From: Desulfuromonadales bacterium
GTDB lineage: Bacteria; Desulfobacterota; Desulfuromonadia; Desulfuromonadales; Geoalkalibacteraceae
Length of the DNA: 41,584 nucleotides
Reading direction: 5' to 3'
Assembly (NCBI GenBank): GCA_024636255.1
Contig: JAGXHK010000068.1
Location: 1-41,584 of the forward strand
A program made the position numbers and the translations under genes. The notes under the pieces were generated by a model, which had not been told where the DNA came from, made no database searches, and was given only the letters and a program-made list of their open reading frames with translations. The first letter of the stretch is position 1; every line of letters begins with the position of its first letter. This document shows, in pieces, positions 19,783 through 26,818 of this stretch.

Positions 19783-19820
19783 AAAAAGCGATCGCAGGAA
19801 ATCCCGATTGCGACCGCTTT
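19783..19820 (-). terminator. Second terminator-like hairpin between acpP and fabF
   Basis: On the minus strand AAAGCGGTCGCA and TGCGATCGCTTT pair with one G-U wobble around a 12-base loop, followed by a T run (TTTTT). It lies 11 bases past the first terminator. Confidence 0.55.
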
Positions 19821-19831
19821 CGAACATGCGG

Positions 19832-19862
19832 AAAAACAGGGAGGAAGAGCACTCTTCCTCCC
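19832..19862 (-). terminator. Rho-independent terminator after acpP
   Basis: On the minus strand GGGAGGAAGA-GTGC-TCTTCCTCCC is a 10-bp perfect stem followed by TGTTTTT, 22 bases after the acpP stop. Partial readthrough must supply fabF unless it has a promoter of its own. Confidence 0.8.
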
Positions 19863-19884
19863 CTTCTTACATGCTTAGTTCAGT

Positions 19885-20118
19885 TCAGGAATGCGCGTTA
19901 ATATATTCAGCAGCATCCTGAACGGTCTGGATCTTCTCAGCATCCTCGTCCGAAATTTCGATATCGAACTCTTCTTCAAGAGCCATGACCAGTTCCACCG
20001 TAGCCAGAGAATCAGCGCCGAGGTCGTCCATAAAGGACGCTTCGGGTGTCACCTGATCTTCGTCCACGCCGAGCTGTTCCGCAACAATCTGTTTTACTCT
20101 TTCGTCAATAGAAGCCAT
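19885..20118 (-). CDS. acpP: Acyl carrier protein
   Basis: ACP carries growing acyl chains on a phosphopantetheine arm. The 77-residue acidic protein has the modification motif [20 protein letters not shown] with the serine in DSL near residue 37, and ends in the [11 protein letters not shown] helix. The track start at 20127 is a GTG inside the ribosome site; ATG at 20118 has AAGGAGGTG with an 8-base spacer and is clearly better. This near-perfect ribosome site fits the high abundance of ACP. Order fabG-acpP-fabF is standard. Confidence 0.97.
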   Translation of the reverse strand: MASIDERVKQIVAEQLGVDEDQVTPEASFMDDLGADSLATVELVMALEEEFDIEISDEDAEKIQTVQDAAEYINAHS

Positions 20119-20173
20119 CTGCTTCACCTCCTTGGTTTATGGTCGAGCCGATCAATGATCGTGCAGGTAAAAC

Positions 20174-20911
20174 TTACATATACATACCGCCGTTGACACT
20201 GAGAACCTGTCCGGTGATATAGGCGGCGTTGTCCGAGGCCAGGAACAGAACCGCATTGGCGATATCCGCTGGTTCGCCGAGGCGGGCCAGGGGGATTTGC
20301 CCGATCAGGTCCTCGCGAGCCTTCTCGGGAAGAGCACTGGTCATCTCCGTCACGACAAATCCGGGGGCCACCGCATTCGCCGTAACATTTCGCCGCGCAA
20401 GCTCCCGGGCCACTGATTTGGTCAAACCTACCAGACCGGCCTTGCTGGCGCAGTAATTCGCCTGTCCGGGATTGCCCATTTCACCCACTACGGACGAAAT
20501 GTTGATGATGCGGCCTGAGCGCTGCTTACTCATAATTTTGCCGGCAGCCCGGGTGCAGAGAAATGCCCCTTTGAGGTTGGTGTCCATAACGAGATCCCAA
20601 TCCTCATCCTTCATGCGCACCAGCAGGCCGTCGCGCGTAATGCCGGCATTATTGACCAGGATATCGATTCTGTCAAAGCTTTTACCCGCTTCAGAAAAGA
20701 GATGTGCGACGTCTTCGCTGCATGCGACATCACCTGTTACGGCGAGGGCTCTGCGGCCCTTCCTCTTGATTTCGTGCGCCAGGCTCTCGAGTCCTTCCGC
20801 GCTGCGGGCGGAAAGGACAAGGTCGGCGCCGTTATCCGCCAGCGCGAGGGCGATTTCCCGTCCGATTCCGCGCGATGCGCCGGTCACAACCGCAACCTTT
20901 CCTGAGAGCAT
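20174..20911 (-). CDS. fabG: 3-oxoacyl-[acyl-carrier-protein] reductase
   Basis: FabG reduces beta-ketoacyl-ACP with NADPH in each elongation round. The 245-residue short-chain dehydrogenase has the cofactor motif VTGASRGIGREIALAL (about residues 9-24), DILVNNAGITRDGLLVRM, and the catalytic Ser in NISSVVGEMGNPGQ with YCASKAG (Tyr-x-x-x-Lys near 151). The C-terminus GQVLSVNGGMYM is typical. It follows fabD by 16 bases and precedes acpP by 55 bases. Confidence 0.97.
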   Translation of the reverse strand: MLSGKVAVVTGASRGIGREIALALADNGADLVLSARSAEGLESLAHEIKRKGRRALAVTGDVACSEDVAHLFSEAGKSFDRIDILVNNAGITRDGLLVRMKDEDWDLVMDTNLKGAFLCTRAAGKIMSKQRSGRIINISSVVGEMGNPGQANYCASKAGLVGLTKSVARELARRNVTANAVAPGFVVTEMTSALPEKAREDLIGQIPLARLGEPADIANAVLFLASDNAAYITGQVLSVNGGMYM

Positions 20912-20927
20912 GCACTCCTCCTTGCGA

Positions 20928-21842
20928 CTATAGTTTATTCAAACTGCCGGCATCTTCGACGTTCTGTACAGCAACCTGTTTGACGATTCGCTTGATCAGG
21001 CCGCCAAGAACTTTGCCGGGGCCGATCTCAATGAAGCGCTCGACGCCAAGGGCAGCCATCTTCTCGACCGATTCCTGCCAGCGTACCGGAGAACTGACCT
21101 GGGCTACGAGAAGTTCCTTGACGCGATTTCGGTCAGAGTTCGGTTCGGCTTCGACGTTTGTGACAACCGGCACGCTCAATGCGGACACATCGATATCAGC
21201 CAGAACCAGCTGCAACCGCTCGCCTGCCGGGACCATAAGCGGGCAATGAAAAGGGGCACTGACGGGCAGCAGAAGAGCACGTTTCGCGCCGCTGCCGCGG
21301 GCTAACTCCATCGCTCTTTCAACTGCGCTCGCATGTCCGGCAATAACGATCTGGCCGGGGCTGTTGAAGTTGGCTGGCGCCACGACCTCACCCTCGCCTG
21401 CTTCGATGCAGACCGCGTTCACGGCTTCAGCGCCGAGTCCGATGATCGCAGCCATGGCCCCTGCGCCGACGGGTACGGCCTGCTGCATGAATGTGCCGCG
21501 CTGCCGCACGATGCGCAGGGCGTCTGCAAGACCCAATCCCTGCGCATAAACAAGGGCGGAGAATTCACCCAGCGAATGCCCCGCAACGTACTGCGGCACC
21601 AAGCCGGTTTCCGCCTGCATGACGCGCAGAGCGGCAACGCTTGCAGCCAGAATAGCCGGCTGCGTGTTGGCCGTCAGCTTAAGGTCGGCTTCCGGACCGT
21701 TGAAACAGAGCTTTGCGAGATCGAAACCGAGCGCGTCATTCGCCTCTTCAAAGGTTTGCCGCGCAACAGGAAAATTCTCAGCCAGATCCCGCCCCATGCC
21801 GGGATACTGGGATCCCTGACCGGGAAAAACAAAAGCAATCAA
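20928..21842 (-). CDS. fabD: Malonyl-CoA:ACP transacylase
   Basis: FabD moves malonyl groups from CoA to ACP. The 304-residue product starts MIAFVFPGQGSQYPGMG, has the nucleophilic serine in VAGHSLGEFSAL near residue 92, the arginine in RIVRQRGTFMQ, and the histidine in SAPFHCPLM near 201. The start codon is TTG at 21842, fixed by the conserved first strand, with GAGG 5 bases upstream. It lies between fabH and fabG. Confidence 0.97.
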   Translation of the reverse strand: MIAFVFPGQGSQYPGMGRDLAENFPVARQTFEEANDALGFDLAKLCFNGPEADLKLTANTQPAILAASVAALRVMQAETGLVPQYVAGHSLGEFSALVYAQGLGLADALRIVRQRGTFMQQAVPVGAGAMAAIIGLGAEAVNAVCIEAGEGEVVAPANFNSPGQIVIAGHASAVERAMELARGSGAKRALLLPVSAPFHCPLMVPAGERLQLVLADIDVSALSVPVVTNVEAEPNSDRNRVKELLVAQVSSPVRWQESVEKMAALGVERFIEIGPGKVLGGLIKRIVKQVAVQNVEDAGSLNKL

Positions 21843-21872
21843 TGTTTCCTCTCCTTTTTCAACACCAGGCGC

Positions 21873-22853
21873 TTACCAGCGAACCAGGGCAGCGCCCCAG
21901 GTAAAACCACCGCCGAAGGCATCGAACATGAGCAAATCGCCCTCCTCGATCCGTCCCGCCCGATTCGCTTCGTCCAGTGCAATGGGGATTGAGGCGCCGG
22001 ATGTATTGCCATACGATTGCACGTTGATATAAACCTGATCGGCGCGAAGTTTTAAGCGCTTGGCGACCGCTTCGAGAATACGTCGGTTCGCCTGATGCGG
22101 TATAAAAAAGTCAAGGTCGCCGATTTCGATTTCGTTGGCAGTCAAAGCCTCCTGGGCGACCTCGCTGAGCATGCGTACGGCCACCTTGAAAACCTCATTG
22201 CCCTGCATTTTCAAAAAAGGCAAATGCTGCTCGATGCCTTCAACGGAAGCCGGGTTGCGTGCCCCGAAGCCTGCCTGGTAGAGCAGCTCCCAATAAGTTC
22301 CGTCGGAGCGCAGGTGAGTGGAAAGGATGCCGTTTGGCCCCTCTGCCGCTTCCAGAACGACCGCTCCGGCGCCATCGCCGAAAAGGACGCAGGTATTGCG
22401 GTCGGTCCAATCGATAATGCGACTGAGAATTTCACTGCCGATAACGAGCGCTTTGCGGGCAGCACCAGTCTGAATCTGCTTAACGGCAGCATCGAGCGCA
22501 AAAACAAAGCCGCTGCATGCAGCACTGATATCATAGGCCACCGCACGACTGGCACCGAGTTTCTGCTGAACAAGGCATGCGGTCGCTGGCCAGGGATAAT
22601 CTCCCGTTATTGTGCCGACGACGATGAAATCGATTTCTTCGGCCTTGACACCAGCCATGTCCATGGCGGCAATGGCAGCCTTGGTCGCCAGATCCGATGT
22701 TGTTTCGTTCTCTGCAGCGATACGCCTCTCTTCGATACCGGTACGCGCCTTGATCCATTCGTTCGATGTATCGACCATCTTCTCGATGTCGAGATTCGTC
22801 AGGACTCTCTCCGGCAGGTAGGAACCGGTTCCAATAATCCGCGCTTTTTTCAC
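21873..22853 (-). CDS. fabH: 3-oxoacyl-[acyl-carrier-protein] synthase III
   Basis: FabH condenses an acyl-CoA primer with malonyl-ACP and starts fatty acid synthesis; its specificity sets straight or branched chains. The 326-residue product has GTGSYLPERVLTN at the N-terminus, the catalytic cysteine in DISAACSGFVFALDAA near 112, His in FIPHQANRRI and Asn in QSYGNTSGASIP. The start is GTG at 22853 with AAGGAG 10 bases upstream. It follows plsX by 21 bases. Confidence 0.97.
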   Translation of the reverse strand: MKKARIIGTGSYLPERVLTNLDIEKMVDTSNEWIKARTGIEERRIAAENETTSDLATKAAIAAMDMAGVKAEEIDFIVVGTITGDYPWPATACLVQQKLGASRAVAYDISAACSGFVFALDAAVKQIQTGAARKALVIGSEILSRIIDWTDRNTCVLFGDGAGAVVLEAAEGPNGILSTHLRSDGTYWELLYQAGFGARNPASVEGIEQHLPFLKMQGNEVFKVAVRMLSEVAQEALTANEIEIGDLDFFIPHQANRRILEAVAKRLKLRADQVYINVQSYGNTSGASIPIALDEANRAGRIEEGDLLMFDAFGGGFTWGAALVRW

Positions 22854-22874
22854 GCCAGCGTATCTCCTTGGAGG

Positions 22875-23948
22875 CTAAAGGGTCTTTAACGTCATCTGTT
22901 CGTGCGATTCCGCCTCAGCGCCGTCCCCCTTGCACCCGGCCGCATCACCGATCTTATGCAACTGGGCCACAAGCTTGCCGTTAACATCCATAGCCACATA
23001 ATCGCGGGCCATGCGGATTGCATTCTTGACGGCCACTGGCGTCGATCCGCCGTGGCAGATCATCCCCACCCCTTCAATTCCCAGAAGAGGTGCTCCGCCA
23101 TACTCGGCATAGTCCACCTTCTTCTTAAATGCCTTGAAGGCAGGACGGGCCAGCAGATAACCCACCTTGGCCAGAAAGCGGTTTCCGATCTCGCGGCGCA
23201 GCATCGTCGAAATGGCATCGGCGAGCCCTTCCGAGACTTTGAGCACGACATTGCCGACAAAACCGTCACAAACGACAACATCAACTGTGCCCTGGTAAAT
23301 ATCGCGCCCCTCGACATAACCGATATAATTAAAGGCGGAATCCTTGAGAAGATGATGGGCTTCACGGGTCAGTTCCGTCCCTTTTTTCTCCTCGGAACCA
23401 TTCGATAGAAGCCCCACCCGTGGGTTGGGAGTATCAAGAATATTTCTGGCATATGCTTCGCCCATGAGTGCGAACTGTGCCAGATGGCTTGCCTTGCAAT
23501 CAACGTTTCCGCCGACATCAAGGACCAGGGTCTGGCCTTTGAGGTTCGGCAGGATCGTCGCGATTGCGGGACGGTCGATTCCCCGTATCCGCTTCGTTAC
23601 AAAAATGCCAGCCGCCATCGTGGCCCCGGAATTCCCGGCGCTGACTACGGCGTGCGCCTCACCGGTCTTAACCAGATTAAAGGCAACCCGGATGGAGGAG
23701 TCTTTCTTCTTGCGCACGGCGTCCGAGGCGGAATCGTGCATCCCGACCACCTCGCTGGCGTGCTTGATCTGAATATCAAGACCGCTGACATCGTATTTTG
23801 CAAGTTCTAGGTTGATACGATCGGTGTCACCGACCAACGCAACAGCGATATCCCATTGCCGGGATGCCGACACTGCCCCTTCAACTTCGGTAGCCGGGGC
23901 GTTATCGCCGCCCATCGCATCAACCGCAACGACAATTTGATCTCTCAA
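22875..23948 (-). CDS. plsX: Phosphate acyltransferase PlsX
   Basis: PlsX makes acyl-phosphate from acyl-ACP for the PlsY route to lysophosphatidate. The 357-residue product begins with [18 protein letters not shown], followed by [13 protein letters not shown] and [17 protein letters not shown], all family signatures. The C-terminus is slightly extended ([17 protein letters not shown]). The start is TTG at 23948, with AGGA 7 bases upstream; nothing better is in frame. The order rpmF-plsX-fabH is conserved in many bacteria. Confidence 0.97.
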   Translation of the reverse strand: MRDQIVVAVDAMGGDNAPATEVEGAVSASRQWDIAVALVGDTDRINLELAKYDVSGLDIQIKHASEVVGMHDSASDAVRKKKDSSIRVAFNLVKTGEAHAVVSAGNSGATMAAGIFVTKRIRGIDRPAIATILPNLKGQTLVLDVGGNVDCKASHLAQFALMGEAYARNILDTPNPRVGLLSNGSEEKKGTELTREAHHLLKDSAFNYIGYVEGRDIYQGTVDVVVCDGFVGNVVLKVSEGLADAISTMLRREIGNRFLAKVGYLLARPAFKAFKKKVDYAEYGGAPLLGIEGVGMICHGGSTPVAVKNAIRMARDYVAMDVNGKLVAQLHKIGDAAGCKGDGAEAESHEQMTLKTL

Positions 23949-23960
23949 GAGGCTATCCTC

Positions 23961-24143
23961 TTAGATCTCTTCGCTCGGAATAACTTCCCGCCCTTTATAA
24001 GTGCCGCAGCCACCGCATACACGATGAGGCTGCTTGGGCTCCTTGCACTGCGGGCAGATGGAAACAGCCGGAGCGGTCAGAGAATCGTGGGCGCGGCGCA
24101 TGTCACGTTTAGATTTGGATGTCTTCTTCTTCGGTACTGCCAT
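23961..24143 (-). CDS. rpmF: 50S ribosomal protein L32
   Basis: The 60-residue protein begins [20 protein letters not shown], the L32 signature, and has a zinc ribbon formed by CPQCKEP and [11 protein letters not shown], so this is the zinc-binding (C+) form. The ATG at 24143 has AAGGAG upstream. It lies between yceD and plsX, the usual place, which links ribosome output to lipid synthesis genes. Confidence 0.97.
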   Translation of the reverse strand: MAVPKKKTSKSKRDMRRAHDSLTAPAVSICPQCKEPKQPHRVCGGCGTYKGREVIPSEEI

Positions 24144-24205
24144 GTCTAAAATCTCCTTGCGAGCCGATTGCAGTCATCGGGCAAACGGGAAGTACGTTCA
24201 TGTCA

Positions 24206-24757
24206 TCAGTCTTTTTTCTTGACTTTAAAATCCTTCAAGGCGGCAAACTTGCTGTTGAAGGCCGGTCCCTGGCAGCCACAATCCCCCTGATTGAGATCAT
24301 GGCCGCAAAGCGGGCACAGACCACGGCAGCTATCGGCGCAAAGCGGACGGAAAGGGATATTGATCACAACCTGCTCCTGGACGGCTGCAGTCAGATCGAT
24401 CTCCTCGCCTGTAAAAGGGATCAGCCCCAGTTCTTCGGCGCTCAGTTCGATCTCATCCTCGCGGTCATTCTCAACCCGGGTCGCACCGGCGCTGAAAGTC
24501 ACCGCAAAATCGGCGGCCAAAGGCTGTGTTGTTTGTTTGAGGCAACGACTGCATGTCTGCTCGATCGTCGTCTCAAACCGACCTTCAACCTCAACGAAAT
24601 CCCCTGCGAGATAGGAGCGAATCCGCCCCCTGACAGGCTCGCGAAAACGACAGTCCCCGGCCTCCTCAACTTCGGCCAGCGCAGGAAAGAAATCCGCATC
24701 TTCTTGAAAATCGAAGAGGACCTCGCTCTTTTGCAGCTTCTCAAGATTTATAAGCAA
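24206..24757 (-). CDS. yceD: YceD family (DUF177) protein, 23S rRNA accumulation
   Basis: YceD/DUF177 proteins are needed for normal 23S rRNA levels and are almost always beside rpmF. The 183-residue product is acidic, with CSRCLKQ near residue 69 and a second cysteine-rich cluster (CADSCRGLCPLCGHDLNQGDC) near 142-165, quoted in part, that could bind zinc. The start is TTG at 24757 with AGGGG 6 bases upstream. It is the first gene of the block and follows a near-consensus promoter closely. The biochemical role is unknown. Confidence 0.88.
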   Translation of the reverse strand: MLINLEKLQKSEVLFDFQEDADFFPALAEVEEAGDCRFREPVRGRIRSYLAGDFVEVEGRFETTIEQTCSRCLKQTTQPLAADFAVTFSAGATRVENDREDEIELSAEELGLIPFTGEEIDLTAAVQEQVVINIPFRPLCADSCRGLCPLCGHDLNQGDCGCQGPAFNSKFAALKDFKVKKKD

Positions 24758-24786
24758 AAAACACCCCTGAAAACTTGCAAACGGTT

Positions 24787-24814
24787 AGTATATGAATCGC
24801 CCCTTTTTTGTCAA
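24787..24814 (-). promoter_or_regulatory. Strong sigma-70 promoter before yceD
   Basis: On the minus strand TTGACA (24809-24814) and TATACT (24787-24792) are 16 bases apart, about 30 bases before the yceD start. It is the best promoter in the window and probably drives the whole yceD-to-acpP part of the block. Confidence 0.85.
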
Positions 24815-24817
24815 GGG

Positions 24818-24838
24818 AAAAACCCCGCCCCTGCGGGG
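24818..24838 (-). terminator. Terminator hairpin just upstream of the yceD promoter
   Basis: On the minus strand CCCCGC-AGGG-GCGGGG is followed by TTTTT, ending 3 bases before the -35 box. No minus-strand gene precedes it, so it would stop transcription antisense to mazG from entering the promoter. Confidence 0.6.
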
Positions 24839-24967
24839 CCGGAGGCGACGTCATCTATTAGCCCATCGTGCCATAATTTGCAAGGGATAAATTCGAGTAA
24901 GATCATTGAAAACCTTGCCAAAATCTCCTCTATCAAGTAGAACGGCTCCGAGCAAAGGAGGTGATCA

Positions 24968-25639
24968 ATGAAGCAAAGCGATGCAAGTAAAGCGCTCCAG
25001 CGGCTGATGGACATCATGGCAAAACTGCGCGGACCTGGGGGCTGTCCCTGGGATCGGCGCCAGACACCTGCAAGTCTGGCTCCCTACATTATAGAAGAGG
25101 CCTGTGAAGTCGTTGAGGCCATCGAATGCGGGAATCCGGAGTCTATCCGTGAAGAACTCGGCGATCTTCTTCTCCAGATCGTTTTCCAGGCCGGCATTTT
25201 TGCCGAGCGCGGATCCTTTGACATGGCAGCGGTTGCCCGCGGGATTGGCGACAAGATGGTACGTCGGCATCCTCATGTATTTGCGGGGCTGGAGGTATCC
25301 GGTCCGGATGAACTCCGGCGCAACTGGGACAGGATTAAACGCGATGAGAAAAAAACGCGACCTGAGCCCTCTTTTGGCGGCATCCCTCCGCACCTGCCGG
25401 CCCTGATGCGAGCACAAAAACTCCTGGACAGAAACCAGGGAGAGGATACGGCAGTGCAGAAAATGGCGCCGGTTCTGTTGAAATTCGCCCAACCGGACCG
25501 GGAAATCAAACTCAGCGAAGATGAATTGGGCCAGGTGCTGTTCGGTCTGGCCGCCCTGGGAAATCGCCTCGGGATCGATTGCGAGCAGGCCTTGCGCAAT
25601 TGTACTCGGTCATTTTCGAAAGGACTCGAAAACCTTTGA
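24968..25639 (+). CDS. mazG: MazG-type nucleoside triphosphate pyrophosphohydrolase, C-terminal half degenerate
   Basis: MazG hydrolyses NTPs to NMP and pyrophosphate and is linked to stringent and nutritional stress. The 223-residue product is shorter than the ~260 usual. The N-terminal MazG domain is intact: GGCPWDRRQTPASLAPY, EEACEVVEAIECGNPESIREELGDLL with both acidic motifs, and RRHPHVF. The linker LPALMRAQKLLDR is also present. After it the second domain lacks the EExxE helix, and its ExxD motif reads ELGQ; the chain then ends at NCTRSFSKGLENL. The ATG has AAAGGAGGTGATCA upstream. It is transcribed divergently from yceD. Confidence 0.9.
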   Translation: MKQSDASKALQRLMDIMAKLRGPGGCPWDRRQTPASLAPYIIEEACEVVEAIECGNPESIREELGDLLLQIVFQAGIFAERGSFDMAAVARGIGDKMVRRHPHVFAGLEVSGPDELRRNWDRIKRDEKKTRPEPSFGGIPPHLPALMRAQKLLDRNQGEDTAVQKMAPVLLKFAQPDREIKLSEDELGQVLFGLAALGNRLGIDCEQALRNCTRSFSKGLENL

Positions 25640-25715
25640 AACTCCGAGCGCTTTTCCTTGTTTCCACAAATCCTGGGAGCAAGTTGTTCAATTCTCTGTG
25701 GATAATTCCTGCAGA

Positions 25716-25736
25716 CGGGGCGCACCCGGCGCCCCG
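25716..25736 (+). other. GC-rich hairpin in the mazG-fxsA gap
   Basis: CGGGGCGC-ACCCG-GCGCCCCG is an 8-bp stem about 75 bases after mazG. No T run follows, so it is a weak or non-canonical terminator for mazG. The rest of the 235-base gap (25640-25874) holds one DnaA-box-like 9-mer and no recognisable gene. Confidence 0.4.
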
Positions 25737-25874
25737 AAACGACCTGCACAAAATTTGATCATTCATTTTTCTTATCGAATTCCGATCAGTTGCGATCTTC
25801 CATTGACGGAACAATCCCTGATGTAGGAAGGTTAGCGGAAGACCTGAAAAACATTTTAGAGAAATGAGCCGTAT

Positions 25875-26267
25875 ATGTTTATTAAATTACTGTTGGCCTT
25901 CACCATCATTCCGGTCATAGAAATCTACGTTCTACTCAAGGTCGGCGGCACGATCGGCGCCCTGCAGACGATTGGGCTGATCATCGCGACCGGCATCGCT
26001 GGTGCCTACCTGGCTCGCACCCAAGGGTTCGATATCGTGCGGCGCATACAAGAGGAAACCGCCCAGGGCCGGCTTCCGGCCGAATCTCTTCTCGACGGCG
26101 CAATGGTTCTTGCGGGGGGACTGCTTCTACTGACGCCGGGTTTTTGCACTGATCTGTTCGGGTTTTTCCTGCTGGTGCCGGGAACCCGAAGGGTTTTGAA
26201 AAAATTGCTGCGCGGCTATCTGAAACATCTTATGGATAGCGGCAATATCCGCATTCACCGGCAGTAG
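25875..26267 (+). CDS. fxsA: FxsA family membrane protein
   Basis: The 130-residue protein has three to four hydrophobic segments (about 3-22, 27-46, 77-93, 95-105) and the family core VIEIYVLLKVGGTIGA, TGIAGAYLARTQG and LLLTPGFCTDLFGF. FxsA in E. coli is an inner-membrane protein whose overproduction relieves F-plasmid exclusion of phage T7; its normal role is unknown. The conserved domain is complete and the charged C-terminus is short. Its stop is 8 bases from the stop of the convergent ogt gene. Confidence 0.92.
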   Translation: MFIKLLLAFTIIPVIEIYVLLKVGGTIGALQTIGLIIATGIAGAYLARTQGFDIVRRIQEETAQGRLPAESLLDGAMVLAGGLLLLTPGFCTDLFGFFLLVPGTRRVLKKLLRGYLKHLMDSGNIRIHRQ

Positions 26268-26275
26268 GTCGCGAC

Positions 26276-26818
26276 TTAAGGCGTCGAGTTTTTGATGCGC
26301 TGTTCAAAATCGAGCAGCCAGGCCTTGGTCGCAATGCCCCGGCCGCCCGAATACCCGCGCAATCCACCGTCTTTGCCGATGACACGATGACAAGGCAGGA
26401 GCAGTGGCAAAGGATTGCGGGCCATTGCGGTGCCAACTGCACGGGCCGCGGTTGGCGGATCAAGTCTTTTTGCCAGCGCGCTGTAGCTGATAGCCTCTCC
26501 GTAAGGAATGAGGGCAAGAGTCTCCAGGACCCGAAGTTGAAAGACCGATAATGAAAAAAGATCGAGGGGAACCGAGAACCGGGTTCGCCGGCCGGAGAAG
26601 TATTCTTCGATCTGAGCATGGGCGCTTGCCAGTAAAGGATCCGTTTTTTCCTCGACCCCCGGAAAGGATTGCCCCAACTGGCGACAGACCTCGCTCCGGT
26701 CGCGGCAGAGAAAAACCTCAAGCAGCCCATTGACGCCCAAGACAAGAGCTCCGGCTCCCACCGGGGTGCTAAACCTCGAAAAGCCCCTGGCCCGCAACAA
26801 TCTGTTCGCGCGCAGCAT
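26276..26818 (-). CDS. ogt: Methylated-DNA--protein-cysteine S-methyltransferase
   Basis: The protein repairs O6-alkylguanine by moving the alkyl group to its own cysteine. The 180-residue product has the C-terminal DNA-binding/active-site domain with LALIPYGEAISYSALAKRL, ARAVGTAMARNPLPLLLPCHRV (reactive Cys near 143), quoted in part, and GLRGYSGG. The N-terminal domain (about 1-85) is short and divergent. The track's longer start overlaps murJ; ATG at 26818 shares one base with the murJ stop (TGATG) and has GAGGAAG upstream. Coupling to a lipid II flippase has no obvious functional logic. Confidence 0.93.
   Translation of the reverse strand: MLRANRLLRARGFSRFSTPVGAGALVLGVNGLLEVFLCRDRSEVCRQLGQSFPGVEEKTDPLLASAHAQIEEYFSGRRTRFSVPLDLFSLSVFQLRVLETLALIPYGEAISYSALAKRLDPPTAARAVGTAMARNPLPLLLPCHRVIGKDGGLRGYSGGRGIATKAWLLDFEQRIKNSTP

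Noticed and set aside
25697-25705. Perfect DnaA-box 9-mer (TGTGGATAA) in the mazG-fxsA gap, possible origin
   Set aside because: A single perfect box is expected by chance in about a third of windows this size; only one weak partner (7 of 9) is near, with no AT-rich unwinding region and no dnaA/dnaN/gidA.
26268-26275. Terminator between convergent fxsA and ogt
   Set aside because: Only eight bases separate the stop codons and no stem with a T run is visible around them.
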